This document shows, one piece after another, positions 27,750 to 35,859 of a stretch of 64,000 bases of DNA. Made by a program: the position numbers and the translations under genes. Source of the DNA: Aulosira sp. FACHB-615 (GTDB lineage: Bacteria; Cyanobacteriota; Cyanobacteriia; Cyanobacteriales; Nostocaceae); the NCBI RefSeq assembly GCF_014698045.1, contig NZ_JACJSE010000004.1, positions 1-64,000 of the forward strand, in the 5' to 3' direction. Position 1 is the stretch's first letter. Each line of letters starts with the position of its first letter. Below the pieces are notes generated by a model. It ran no database searches. It had not been told where the DNA came from and was given only the letters and a program-made list of their open reading frames with translations.

Positions 27750-28601
27750 ATGATATTGCAATTAAATTTAGCAGCGATCGCAGCGATCGCCGGTAAAGCT
27801 GTATGGCAGAAAAGCAAGCCCATTATTACTAAAGATGTCGTCTTTTTACCTATTCTGGGTTTTTTAGGCATTATTTTGCTGTGGTGGGCGGTTGCTTTAG
27901 TCAACCATGAATTAATGCCCACACCACCAGAGGCGTTAATTGCTAACTTAGACTACATATTAAATCCCTTTTATCAACGCGGGCCGGGTAACTTGGGCAT
28001 TGGTTGGCTGTTACTAGCCAGTCTGCGCCGCGTGTTAATTGGTTTTTCGTTAGGTGCAGTCGTCGCCATTCCCTTGGGATTTCTCATTGGGATGTCCAGA
28101 CCAGCAATGTTAGCCCTCAACCCGATTATTCAGATATTTAAACCTGTATCACCTTTGGCTTGGTTGCCCATTGCTTTAGCTATCTTTAACTTGGCAGACC
28201 CCTCAGCTATTTTTGTCATTTTCATCACTTCCTTGTGGCCGACCATTATTAACACAGCCCTGGGAGTCGCCAGTGTTCCCAAAGATTATATAGATGTGGC
28301 ACAGGTTTTAGAAATGCCACGCTGGCGGAGAATCACTAAAATTATTTGGCCTGCCAGTTTACCTTATATCTTCACAGGCTTGCGAATTAGCTTAGGCATT
28401 GCTTGGTTAGTTATTGTCGCCGTCGAAATGTTGACAGGCGGTATTGGTATTGGCTTTTTTGTTTGGGATGAATGGAGTCGGTTGAATCTCAGTTCTGTTT
28501 TTCTGGCTGTATTTGTGATTGGTTTGACTGGACTAATTCTCGATTTCGCCGTGGGTAAACTCCAAGAATTTGTGACTCATCGCCCAACAACTGCGAAATA
28601 A
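27750..28601 (+). CDS. ABC transporter permease (nitrate/sulfonate/taurine type)
   Basis: 283 residues. A BPD_transp_1 permease of the NrtB/SsuC/CmpB group with about six transmembrane helices and the EAA-loop (DVAQVLEMPRWRRITKIIWP) that contacts the ATPase, ending in a typical GLRISLGIAWLVIVAVEM helix pair. The N-terminal segment is longer than usual and its DNA carries two overlapping HIP1 sites. First gene of a three-gene operon (permease, binding protein, ATPase) preceded by a c-di-AMP riboswitch. The substrate is not determinable; in this family it may be nitrate, bicarbonate, cyanate, sulfonates or others. Confidence 0.88.
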   Translation: MILQLNLAAIAAIAGKAVWQKSKPIITKDVVFLPILGFLGIILLWWAVALVNHELMPTPPEALIANLDYILNPFYQRGPGNLGIGWLLLASLRRVLIGFSLGAVVAIPLGFLIGMSRPAMLALNPIIQIFKPVSPLAWLPIALAIFNLADPSAIFVIFITSLWPTIINTALGVASVPKDYIDVAQVLEMPRWRRITKIIWPASLPYIFTGLRISLGIAWLVIVAVEMLTGGIGIGFFVWDEWSRLNLSSVFLAVFVIGLTGLILDFAVGKLQEFVTHRPTTAK

Positions 28602-28706
28602 CAGATTTACCAGCCTTTAATATCGAACCGCCAAGTCGCCAAGAACGCCAAGAAATCGTAGAGTCTCTTTGCGCCTTTGCGCGAACATAATCCAAGAACT
28701 ACAACA

Positions 28707-30149
28707 ATGACTGACAATAACTGGACTAGAAGAGATTTTTTATTAGGAATTGGCACAACAACAGCCGGAATTGCCTTGTCATCCTGTGGAATTTCGGGAG
28801 ATAGGTCAGCATCAGGTCTGACAGAAGAAGCCTTAGCCATCAAACCCGTAGTCAGACCTCAAGACTTAGAAAAACCGGATATTACCGTTGGTTACGTTCC
28901 TGTTAATGATTGTGCGCCATTTGCGATCGCCTGGAAAAAAGGTTTCTTTCGCAAGTATGGTTTAAACGTCAAACTCAACCGCGAAGCCAGTTGGGCAACT
29001 TCCCGTGATGGTTTAATTTTTGGTCGTTTAGATGCTTCCCCTGTTGTATCGGGGGCTGTCACTAATGCCAGAATTGGTGCGGAAGGCGCACGTCACGCAC
29101 CCTTGTGTGCAGCCATGACCATTCATCGCCACGGTAACGCCATGACGATGAACAAAGCTATGTGGGATTTTGGCTTACGTCCGTGGTACGAATATCAACA
29201 ACAATATGGCGACGGCGCATTAGAAGCCTTTGGTAAAGATTTCCGCGCCTACTTTGATAAACAGCCACCAGAAAATCGAGTTTGGGCAGTAGTTCTGAGT
29301 TCCGCGATTTACGAATACTTCGTGCGTTATATATCTGCGGCGGCTGGTGTTGATCCTCTCAAAGAATTTCGCGTCATCATCGTCCCGCCTCCCCAGATGG
29401 TGACGAACGTGCGAATTGGGGCAATGCAAGCTTACATGGTAGCTGAACCTTGGAATACTAGAGCAATTGCAGGTAATGAAGGTGTTGGCTTTACCTTCGC
29501 TCAAGGCAAAGAAGTTTGGTTAGGACACCCAGATAGATTATTAGGTGTGATGGAACCCTTCATCGACAAATATCCCAAAACTTATCGTTCTCTGGTGAAG
29601 GCGATGATTGAAGCTTGCCAATATTGCAGTAAACCAGAAAATCGCCAAGAAGTCGCCGAATTACTTACCGAACGTTCCTTTACAGGTGCGAGACCGAAAA
29701 AACAGGGCGCACCACTTACCAAATTTACAGCCCCAGGTATTTTAGGAAGTTACAACTATGGTGGCTTTGATGGCAAAGACCGCACCATCAAAGCTGCTGA
29801 CACTACCATCTTTTACGATATTCCCGACAACTTGCCCAAACAGCCAAATGAACACTCAACATTTATGTGGTGTTCAAGAAGTATTTGGTTAATGACCCAA
29901 GCCGCCAGATGGGGACAAATTCATGAATTTCCTAAAAATGCTGAAGAATTAGCCGAAAAAGGTTGGAGAACAGATTTATATCGAGAAATAGCCGCAGAAA
30001 TGGGTATTGAATGCCCTAAAGACGATTACAAAGTTGAAGCAGCAGAAGTATTTATTGACAAAAAACCCTTCGACCCTAGTGACCCTGTAGGCTATCTCAA
30101 AAGTTTTGAAATTCGGGCTAAATCTCCAGTACGTTTTTTTATGTCTTAG
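28707..30149 (+). CDS. NrtA/CmpA-like ABC substrate-binding protein, Tat lipoprotein
   Basis: 480 residues from the ATG at 28707; the frame can be pushed to a TTG at 28677. N-terminus: twin-arginine motif WTRRDFLLGIG followed by a lipobox ALSSC (Cys27), so it is a probable Tat-exported lipoprotein. The mature part starts with ITVGYVPVNDCAPFAIAWKK, the hallmark of the nitrate/bicarbonate-binding family NrtA/CmpA, and includes MHRHGNAM-like and NVRIGAMQAYMVAEPW segments. It delivers substrate to the permease encoded upstream. About 105 bp separate the genes, filled by a CGCCAAGAACGCCAAG repeat. It differs enough from nitrate-specific NrtA that the ligand should not be assumed. Confidence 0.85.
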   Translation: MTDNNWTRRDFLLGIGTTTAGIALSSCGISGDRSASGLTEEALAIKPVVRPQDLEKPDITVGYVPVNDCAPFAIAWKKGFFRKYGLNVKLNREASWATSRDGLIFGRLDASPVVSGAVTNARIGAEGARHAPLCAAMTIHRHGNAMTMNKAMWDFGLRPWYEYQQQYGDGALEAFGKDFRAYFDKQPPENRVWAVVLSSAIYEYFVRYISAAAGVDPLKEFRVIIVPPPQMVTNVRIGAMQAYMVAEPWNTRAIAGNEGVGFTFAQGKEVWLGHPDRLLGVMEPFIDKYPKTYRSLVKAMIEACQYCSKPENRQEVAELLTERSFTGARPKKQGAPLTKFTAPGILGSYNYGGFDGKDRTIKAADTTIFYDIPDNLPKQPNEHSTFMWCSRSIWLMTQAARWGQIHEFPKNAEELAEKGWRTDLYREIAAEMGIECPKDDYKVEAAEVFIDKKPFDPSDPVGYLKSFEIRAKSPVRFFMS

Positions 30150-30203
30150 GTATTAATTCTCAACATTGACTAACAAATAGTTCAAATTTTAGCGGAGCCT
30201 GTG

Positions 30204-31043
30204 ATGATGAAATATACACCCACTTCAATCGATACTGAACAGCAAGTTATGTCTCGTAATAACTTCTTAGAAATTGAAAATTTAGTCAAGTCATATCCGA
30301 CACCAGATAAAGGTAATTTTGTGGTTTTGGATAGTGTCAATCTCAGCATTGGTGAAGATGAATTTATTTCGGTAATTGGTCATTCTGGTTGTGGTAAATC
30401 GACTTTGTTAAAAATTGTTGCCGGGTTAGAAACAGCAACTTCAGGGTCAGTGCGACTAGATGGCAAAGAAATCCGCAAGCCAGGTGCAGAAAGGATGATG
30501 GTCTTTCAAAACTACTCCTTATTACCTTGGTTAACTGTTAGAGAAAACATCCGTTTAGCCGTGGATGAAGTGTTAAAAAATGCAACTCGCGCTGAAAAAA
30601 TTAGCATTGTTAACGAACACTTGGCAATGGTAAACTTAACCCCGGCAGCAGATAAGTATCCTGATGAAATCTCTGGAGGTATGAAACAAAGGGTAGGTAT
30701 TGCCAGGGCTTTAGCAATTCGTCCGAAAATGTTGCTGATGGATGAACCTTTTGGGGCATTAGACGCATTAACTAGAGGAAAATTACAACGGCAGGTATTA
30801 GATATTTGGGAAAACAACCGCCAAGCCGTGATGATGATTACTCACGATGTTGATGAGGCTATTTATATGAGCGATCGCATCGTCTTAATGACTAATGGCC
30901 CAGCCGCTAATATTGGGGAAATCTTAGAAGTACCTTTCGATCATCCCCGCGATCGCTCTGCTATGCGTAATTCTAAAGAATATTTTGAATTGCGTAATTA
31001 TGCCTTGAATTTTCTTGATAAATACTTCACCCAAAATGAGTAA
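30204..31043 (+). CDS. ABC transporter ATP-binding protein (NrtD/SsuB type)
   Basis: About 279 residues; possible starts GTG 30201, ATG 30204 and ATG 30207, with AGCGGAG about 7-9 bp upstream. Walker A GHSGCGKST, Q-loop MMVFQNYSLLPW, signature ISGGMKQRVGIARAL, Walker B MLLMDEPFGALDAL and H-loop ITHDVDEAI are all present, so it should be a competent ATPase. It completes the transporter begun at 27750. A second riboswitch follows within 25 bp of its stop, so the next gene is controlled separately. Confidence 0.9.
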   Translation: MMKYTPTSIDTEQQVMSRNNFLEIENLVKSYPTPDKGNFVVLDSVNLSIGEDEFISVIGHSGCGKSTLLKIVAGLETATSGSVRLDGKEIRKPGAERMMVFQNYSLLPWLTVRENIRLAVDEVLKNATRAEKISIVNEHLAMVNLTPAADKYPDEISGGMKQRVGIARALAIRPKMLLMDEPFGALDALTRGKLQRQVLDIWENNRQAVMMITHDVDEAIYMSDRIVLMTNGPAANIGEILEVPFDHPRDRSAMRNSKEYFELRNYALNFLDKYFTQNE

Positions 31044-31065
31044 ATTAGTTTATTATTTCTTTTAG

Positions 31066-31200
31066 CGGGTCGCCTAATTCAAATTCATCCACAACCGTGA
31101 TTTGAAACGGAGGAACCACATATATGGGGCTAATCTTTTAGAAAGACACCTTCCAGTCTTAGCCCGTCAGCTAACTCCGTCGGCAATGGAGGGAACTCCC
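31066..31200 (+). promoter_or_regulatory. Second ydaO-type cyclic-di-AMP riboswitch, upstream of universal stress protein
   Basis: Compact version with all conserved blocks: GGTCGCCTAATTCAAAT pairing with ATTTGAAACGGAGG, then GAACCACATATATGGGGCTA, AATCTTTTAG, a short loop, TTAGCCCGTCAGCTAACTCC and GTCGGCAATGGAGGG. It matches the family consensus better than the first copy because its loop lacks repeat insertions. It lies about 185 bp before the GTG of the universal stress protein gene. That interval includes TTCATACTTCA-type repeats and a 38-codon frame beginning at 31258, which may be fortuitous. Confidence 0.85.
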
Positions 31201-31386
31201 AAAAATTTGGCTGTAATAACAGTTATTATTGGGGTTTCTTGAAATAAAGGATAAAAATGAATCTTGAAGAATCAAGTCTCAAGGATGAAATTGCTAATGA
31301 AAATTTCATACTTCACACTTCATACTTCATACTTCATTCACCCTGCTTCTCATTGTTAGTTCATTTGCTTTAGGAGAAGTCAAACT

Positions 31387-32046
31387 GTGAACATTAAGCC
31401 AATGCTAGTGCGCCTCCAAAGCGCCATAGGTAGAGATGATTTAGTTGAGCAAATGGTATTAATACCAGAGCCAAAAAGAAGTGATTTGACCAATTCTCCC
31501 ACAGCTAAAGCCATCAATTTAATTGTTGGTTATGATGGTTCACCTCATAGTCACACAGCACTAGATATTGCTTTTTGGATTGCTCATCAAACACGTTTAG
31601 CCACAAATCAGCAAGTTATAGTCCAAGCCGTTTATGTCGTAGAACAAAATCAAAGTGAAAAGTCTTTAGATAAAGTGAATTGGGCAAATTATTTAACTCC
31701 CTGCGAATGTGGAGTTAGTAATATGTACCAATCTGCAACCTCTGTCTTAACTCAACCAAAAATTAAAGGCATCGCCCAGCCTTTACAAGCACAAACTATT
31801 ACTCATCTAGAACAAGCTGATAAAATTCTTTGGCAAGCACGTAGTTTAGCCGAAGAATGGCAGGGTTCTTTTAAATCGCATTTACGCTTTGGTAACGTTG
31901 CTACAGAATTGACAAAAGTTGTGAAAATAGAAGCGGCTGATGTTTTATTGCTGGGGTGTAAATCTATTAATCATAAGATGATTCAGGCGCTAGGTTTTAA
32001 TTTTCCTTGTGCGATTTTAGGCGTACCTAATGGCATTGATGAATAA
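31387..32046 (+). CDS. Universal stress protein (UspA family)
   Basis: 219 residues from a GTG preceded by AGGAGAAG at a good distance. UspA fold: INLIVGYDGSPHSHTALDIAFW near residue 40 carries the conserved Asp and start of helix 1, and ADVLLLGCKSINHKMIQALG the C-terminal ligand loop. The usual ATP motif GxxGx9GS is not intact (GCKS only), so ATP binding is uncertain. It is about 60 residues longer than a typical Usp, owing to an N-terminal extension and a central linker. The riboswitch upstream implies control by c-di-AMP, in parallel with the ABC transporter. Confidence 0.8.
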   Translation: MNIKPMLVRLQSAIGRDDLVEQMVLIPEPKRSDLTNSPTAKAINLIVGYDGSPHSHTALDIAFWIAHQTRLATNQQVIVQAVYVVEQNQSEKSLDKVNWANYLTPCECGVSNMYQSATSVLTQPKIKGIAQPLQAQTITHLEQADKILWQARSLAEEWQGSFKSHLRFGNVATELTKVVKIEAADVLLLGCKSINHKMIQALGFNFPCAILGVPNGIDE

Positions 32047-32068
32047 GTACTGTATGAAATAACAAACT

Positions 32069-32104
32069 AGAATTCAGGAGCCAGAATTCTGACTTCTGAA
32101 TTCT
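32069..32104 (+). terminator. Hairpin after the universal stress protein gene
   Basis: AGAATTCAGGAG (32069-32080) pairs with CTTCTGAATTCT (32093-32104), with one G-U pair, then TTATTTAAT follows. Placed 23 bp after the stop, it is a probable intrinsic terminator. Confidence 0.6.
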
Positions 32105-32267
32105 TATTTAATGCAAGCCACTTATACTTTAAAGCTGATGAACGATTTCGGAAACAATTTCGGCATTTGAGTCAGGATTATGACTTGCACATCGAGTTAA
32201 GTGAAGCTATGATTTAGGACTCATTGATTCGTCTGATGAACAGGTAAATGGCATCTTCAGCTTTTGA

Positions 32268-34034
32268 CTATTCACAATGATAGATTTTGTATTCATAGCC
32301 GTTAACTGCTGGGAGAGATTTAGTTTCAGCAAGACATTTTTCGGTTTCTGCTGCTATGGGTGCATGAAAATTTACTAACCATAAATCAAAAGGTTTAGGT
32401 AGAGATTTTAAAATATTATTGAGGGTGTTTGTAGATTTATTTGGGTCTTGGTCTTGATGAGCAAGAATAAATTGTAGCGATGGTGAGGGTTGGTTTTGAA
32501 GTTTCCATTCTCTGGCAACACCCATCATTTCACCAATTTGAACATGAGTAATTTGAGTAGTGGCAATTACCACCGGAACTTGGGATGTTTGGCTGATGAG
32601 TTGTAAAAATAAATCAGGACGATAGTATTTTTGATATCCCAAATTACAAATTACCGTTACCGCGCTACAAAACCCCATGAGCCAAATTATCGCTATGGCT
32701 TGTTGACCTGTTATTTTATAATTGTTTTGCTGAGTTTGCCAACGCACTGCTAAACTTGCTCCGAGTAAAAGAATGACAGCTGGAAAATAAACAAAGTTAT
32801 AACGTGCGCCTCTAGTCAAATCAATTCCCAGGAAATAGGTAAAGACAAAAAATAAAGCGATCGCAGCTAAAATAATCCCCCAAATAACTTGAGTTTCTGG
32901 TTGTTGTAATTGCACTTTGATTCCCCGAATCAATATTGGTAAAAACCAAATAAAGAAAATCAACATTACTAAACCAGAAATTAAAATAATTGCTAGTTGC
33001 GGTGATTCAATTGGCAATAAAAAAAGCATTGTCACCCAAGCAGCAAAGGCTTGAAAAAATGGGTTTAACCACTCCAAACCTTGGCGCGGTTGTTGTATCC
33101 AATCGGTTAATTTATCGCCATAACTATTCTGCAAAAATATAGGTACCCAAACTATCCCGGAAACAGCAGTACCCGCAGCAACCGCATAAATTCGCCGCCA
33201 AGGTGGAGAGATTAAATTACGTTGTCGCCAACCGAGGAAAAGTAATACTAAAGCCTCACTACCAAGGGTAAGAACAAAAAAGTAATGTGTCGCAATTCCG
33301 AAAGCGTTAATTACTACCCAAGTTAGTGCTGTGGTGATGGGTAACGGTGTACGATTTTGAATGTGGCGTGTCGCAATAATTAAACAAGCCAAAGATGCAA
33401 TTACCCACAAAATTGCTAAAGTGTAATGACGTGCTTCTTGTGCCAAAAAAATTGCGTAGGGTGATACCGCCATAATGGCAGCAGCGATATGTGCAATCAA
33501 GCGAGAGCGAAAAGTTAGCCATCCTAAACCATAAATAGCGGGAATTGAGGCAGCACCAAAGATTGCCGCCAGCGATCGCGCCCCCCATAATGAAACTAGA
33601 CCTTGTTGTGTCGGAAATAACTGCATCCACCAATGAGCCAAGAAAAAATACAGTGGCGGATGATTAGTTTCGTGGCTCAAGTGCGCCCAAACATCTTGGA
33701 TAGTATCACTTGCTTGGGGTTGTAATGGTTGTAATAAAATATCAGGTGCGATCGCTTGGTCTAAGGGTACTGGTAAAAAACTATTCCCCAAGCTAAACAC
33801 TAAAGTCGAAAATTCATCAGTCCAAGGTGGTTTAGCTGTTAAATTAGTTAACCGCAAACCCAGACCAATCAAAAACCACAGCAGTAACAGCAACGGATGA
33901 AACCAGCGAGTATTAGTTACAAAATGCCAATGTCCCGACATGGTTTGTGGGGTAACGCGGCGGTTAGCAAAGGTAGATAACAACAGGATCGCATTTTTGT
34001 AAAACTTCGATGCACTCCAAAACAAAACTTTCAT
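32268..34034 (-). CDS. GT39-type (PMT-like) integral membrane glycosyltransferase
   Basis: 588 residues (or 557 from an internal ATG near 33941, MSGHWHFVTN). About eleven hydrophobic segments and the first-loop motif AKPPWTDEFSTLVF, with the Asp-Glu pair characteristic of GT-C glycosyltransferases related to protein O-mannosyltransferase/ArnT, followed by HETNHPPLYFFLAHWW. These enzymes transfer a sugar from a polyprenyl-phosphate carrier on the outer face of the membrane. The neighbouring upstream gene on the same strand encodes a DPM1-like enzyme that makes such carriers, supporting a joint pathway. The acceptor is unknown. Confidence 0.75.
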   Translation of the reverse strand: MKVLFWSASKFYKNAILLLSTFANRRVTPQTMSGHWHFVTNTRWFHPLLLLLWFLIGLGLRLTNLTAKPPWTDEFSTLVFSLGNSFLPVPLDQAIAPDILLQPLQPQASDTIQDVWAHLSHETNHPPLYFFLAHWWMQLFPTQQGLVSLWGARSLAAIFGAASIPAIYGLGWLTFRSRLIAHIAAAIMAVSPYAIFLAQEARHYTLAILWVIASLACLIIATRHIQNRTPLPITTALTWVVINAFGIATHYFFVLTLGSEALVLLFLGWRQRNLISPPWRRIYAVAAGTAVSGIVWVPIFLQNSYGDKLTDWIQQPRQGLEWLNPFFQAFAAWVTMLFLLPIESPQLAIILISGLVMLIFFIWFLPILIRGIKVQLQQPETQVIWGIILAAIALFFVFTYFLGIDLTRGARYNFVYFPAVILLLGASLAVRWQTQQNNYKITGQQAIAIIWLMGFCSAVTVICNLGYQKYYRPDLFLQLISQTSQVPVVIATTQITHVQIGEMMGVAREWKLQNQPSPSLQFILAHQDQDPNKSTNTLNNILKSLPKPFDLWLVNFHAPIAAETEKCLAETKSLPAVNGYEYKIYHCE

Positions 34035-34135
34035 AGCCGCGCCATTTACAAGTCAACTCTTTGCTATTCTGACTTGATTTGTAAATTTAAGTTCATTTTA
34101 GATTTCTCCCTTGTCTCCCTTCCCAACAAACTCCC

Positions 34136-35371
34136 TCATTTCACATCAGTTACGCGCCAACTCAGTTTCAAGTTCACCCAAAAATTCCAAACAGTCGCAA
34201 CTGCGATCGCAATCAAGTTTGCAATATAACGATTGGGTATCACAAAATTAAACACCAAATTTAACACCACAACGTTGATGAGCAATCCCGCCAAGCATAC
34301 CAAATTAAATTTTAAAAATCTCTTTGCACGATGATGCCATTCTTGCTGCTGCATCGATACATCGGCAAATGTCCAAGCGTCATTCCATAAAAAATTGTTG
34401 AAAATCGCAATTTCACTAGCAATGATTTTACTCCGCGTCAACGGTAAAGCTAAAGTTGATGGGTCACTCAATAAATAAAGAATTGCCATATCCACAAATA
34501 CACCACTTAGCCCCACCAAGCCAAAGCGGAGAAATCGACCAATGGGAAAAGCAGATTTTTGTCCTACCTGTTTTGTAGTCAACCTTAAGCGCAATAGATG
34601 GTGTAAGTATTCTACATACTGTTTCCAAGTTACTTTGCTCTCACCTTGTTTGCGCTCACAGAATACATAACCCACCTCAGCTATTTCTGCTACGTTTCCC
34701 CTCGCAATGACCTCTAAGAGAATTTTGTAGCCGACAGGATTCAGTTGTACCCCTGCAATACAACGGCGACGCACCATAAAATAACCACTCATGGGGTCAG
34801 AAACTCTTCCTAATACCCCTGGTAAGAAAATCAAACCCAAAACTTGAGCGCCACGAGATAAAAAACGTCTCACCGCACTCCAACGGCTTACCCCACCACC
34901 GTCTACATGACGACTAGCAACCGCCAAGTCTGCACCTTGTTCAATACTATGTAACAACTGTGCCAAAACTTCTGGCGGATGTTGCAAATCCCCATCAATC
35001 ACTCCTAACACACTTCCCTTCGCAACTTGCCAACCCCGAATAACTGCTGAAGATAATCCCCGTTCTTGTTGGCGACGCATCACCCGCAAATTGGGATATT
35101 CTGCCATCATCGATTGTGCAACTTCCCAAGTGCGATCAGGACTATCATCATCTACCACAATTAACTCATAATCTTCTGGAATAACTTCCTCTAGCAGTTC
35201 ACTCAGAATCTTGATGAGCCTAACGATGTTGTCACGTTCTTTATAAGTAGGAATGATCAGCGAAAAATAAAGGTTTGTTTTATCTGTTGTGAGATGGGGA
35301 GGTGGAAATTCTGGAATATGCAAACCACCAGATGGCACTGTTAATAATGTATTGCTTGGGCTGTTTCTCAT
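34136..35371 (-). CDS. Polyprenol-phosphate glycosyltransferase (GT2) fused to GtrA domain
   Basis: 411 residues. Residues 35-260 form a DPM1-type GT2 domain: FSLIIPTYKERDNI, the nucleotide-binding DD in LIVVDDDSPDRTW, and VIDGDLQHPPEV, with SDPMSGYFMVRR downstream. Residues 275-405 carry four transmembrane helices of the GtrA family (FGLVGLSGVFVDMAILYLL; NFWVNLKLSWRV), proposed to help flip the lipid-linked sugar. Activity expected: GDP-mannose or UDP-sugar plus polyprenyl phosphate to polyprenyl-phosphate sugar. It lies 101 bp upstream of the GT39 gene in the same orientation, a likely donor-user pair. Confidence 0.85.
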   Translation of the reverse strand: MRNSPSNTLLTVPSGGLHIPEFPPPHLTTDKTNLYFSLIIPTYKERDNIVRLIKILSELLEEVIPEDYELIVVDDDSPDRTWEVAQSMMAEYPNLRVMRRQQERGLSSAVIRGWQVAKGSVLGVIDGDLQHPPEVLAQLLHSIEQGADLAVASRHVDGGGVSRWSAVRRFLSRGAQVLGLIFLPGVLGRVSDPMSGYFMVRRRCIAGVQLNPVGYKILLEVIARGNVAEIAEVGYVFCERKQGESKVTWKQYVEYLHHLLRLRLTTKQVGQKSAFPIGRFLRFGLVGLSGVFVDMAILYLLSDPSTLALPLTRSKIIASEIAIFNNFLWNDAWTFADVSMQQQEWHHRAKRFLKFNLVCLAGLLINVVVLNLVFNFVIPNRYIANLIAIAVATVWNFWVNLKLSWRVTDVK

Positions 35372-35555
35372 AGAGCTAAATTACGGAGGGAAAGAGAAAA
35401 TCAGATTGCTAACCTATTTTATATTTCTTTACATAGTTTATTTTTCCTCAAATGTACTGATAATCAGAAATTGGCTCAAGTCGCTAGATTAGCACATAGT
35501 TGATCCTGCTCTCTCCTTCCGAACATTACATAAGTCAGATTACTTATAAAACAAA

Positions 35556-35576
35556 TGCACCTAACGAGTAGGTGCA
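35556..35576. terminator. Short hairpin TGCACCTA / TAGGTGCA
   Basis: An 8-bp perfect stem with ACGAG loop in the 488-bp spacer between the divergent GT2 and cofH genes. No U-tract. Role unknown. Confidence 0.4.
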
Positions 35577-35660
35577 ATAATTAGGTAATTACAGAATTAG
35601 TACTACTATGTAAAAATAAGTAAGTAATAACTCAGGAGCTAATAGAGTTTATCTGAAGCA

Positions 35661-35754
35661 TTAAGAAAATGTTTCCGTAAAAATACGGAATTTTATATTA
35701 AAAAACATCAAATATTTTTTGATAAGTATTTTTACGAATAGCAAATTTTCTTAA
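35661..35754 (+). promoter_or_regulatory. Nested palindromic leader upstream of cofH (possible attenuator)
   Basis: Outer arms TTAAGAAAAT / ATTTTCTTAA enclose TTCCGTA-AAAA-TACGGAATTTT (terminator-like, 35673-35694). A downstream GTATTTTTACG can pair instead with CGTAAAAATAC, and an ATCAAA/TTTGAT stem lies between. Two mutually exclusive folds are possible. It ends about 105 bp before the cofH GTG. It could equally be a small palindromic repeat. Confidence 0.45.
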
Positions 35755-35859
35755 GTAATAAATCTTAGATTTCTGATGTATAAATAAAAATCTCCATACA
35801 AAGCCCTAGATTTTCGCTAGATAATGTCAATAAAAACAATACAGTTTTAGTTATTAATT

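Noticed and set aside
27750..31043. Naming the transporter genes nrt, cmp or cyn
   Set aside because: Gene order, the Tat lipoprotein start and c-di-AMP control do not identify nitrate, bicarbonate or cyanate as substrate, and no linked nirA, narB or cynS is visible.
31258..31374. 38-codon frame MNLEESSLKDEIANENF... in the Usp leader
   Set aside because: Its second half is translated TTCATACTTCA repeats and it ends at the Usp ribosome-binding site. A leader peptide is conceivable but unsupported.
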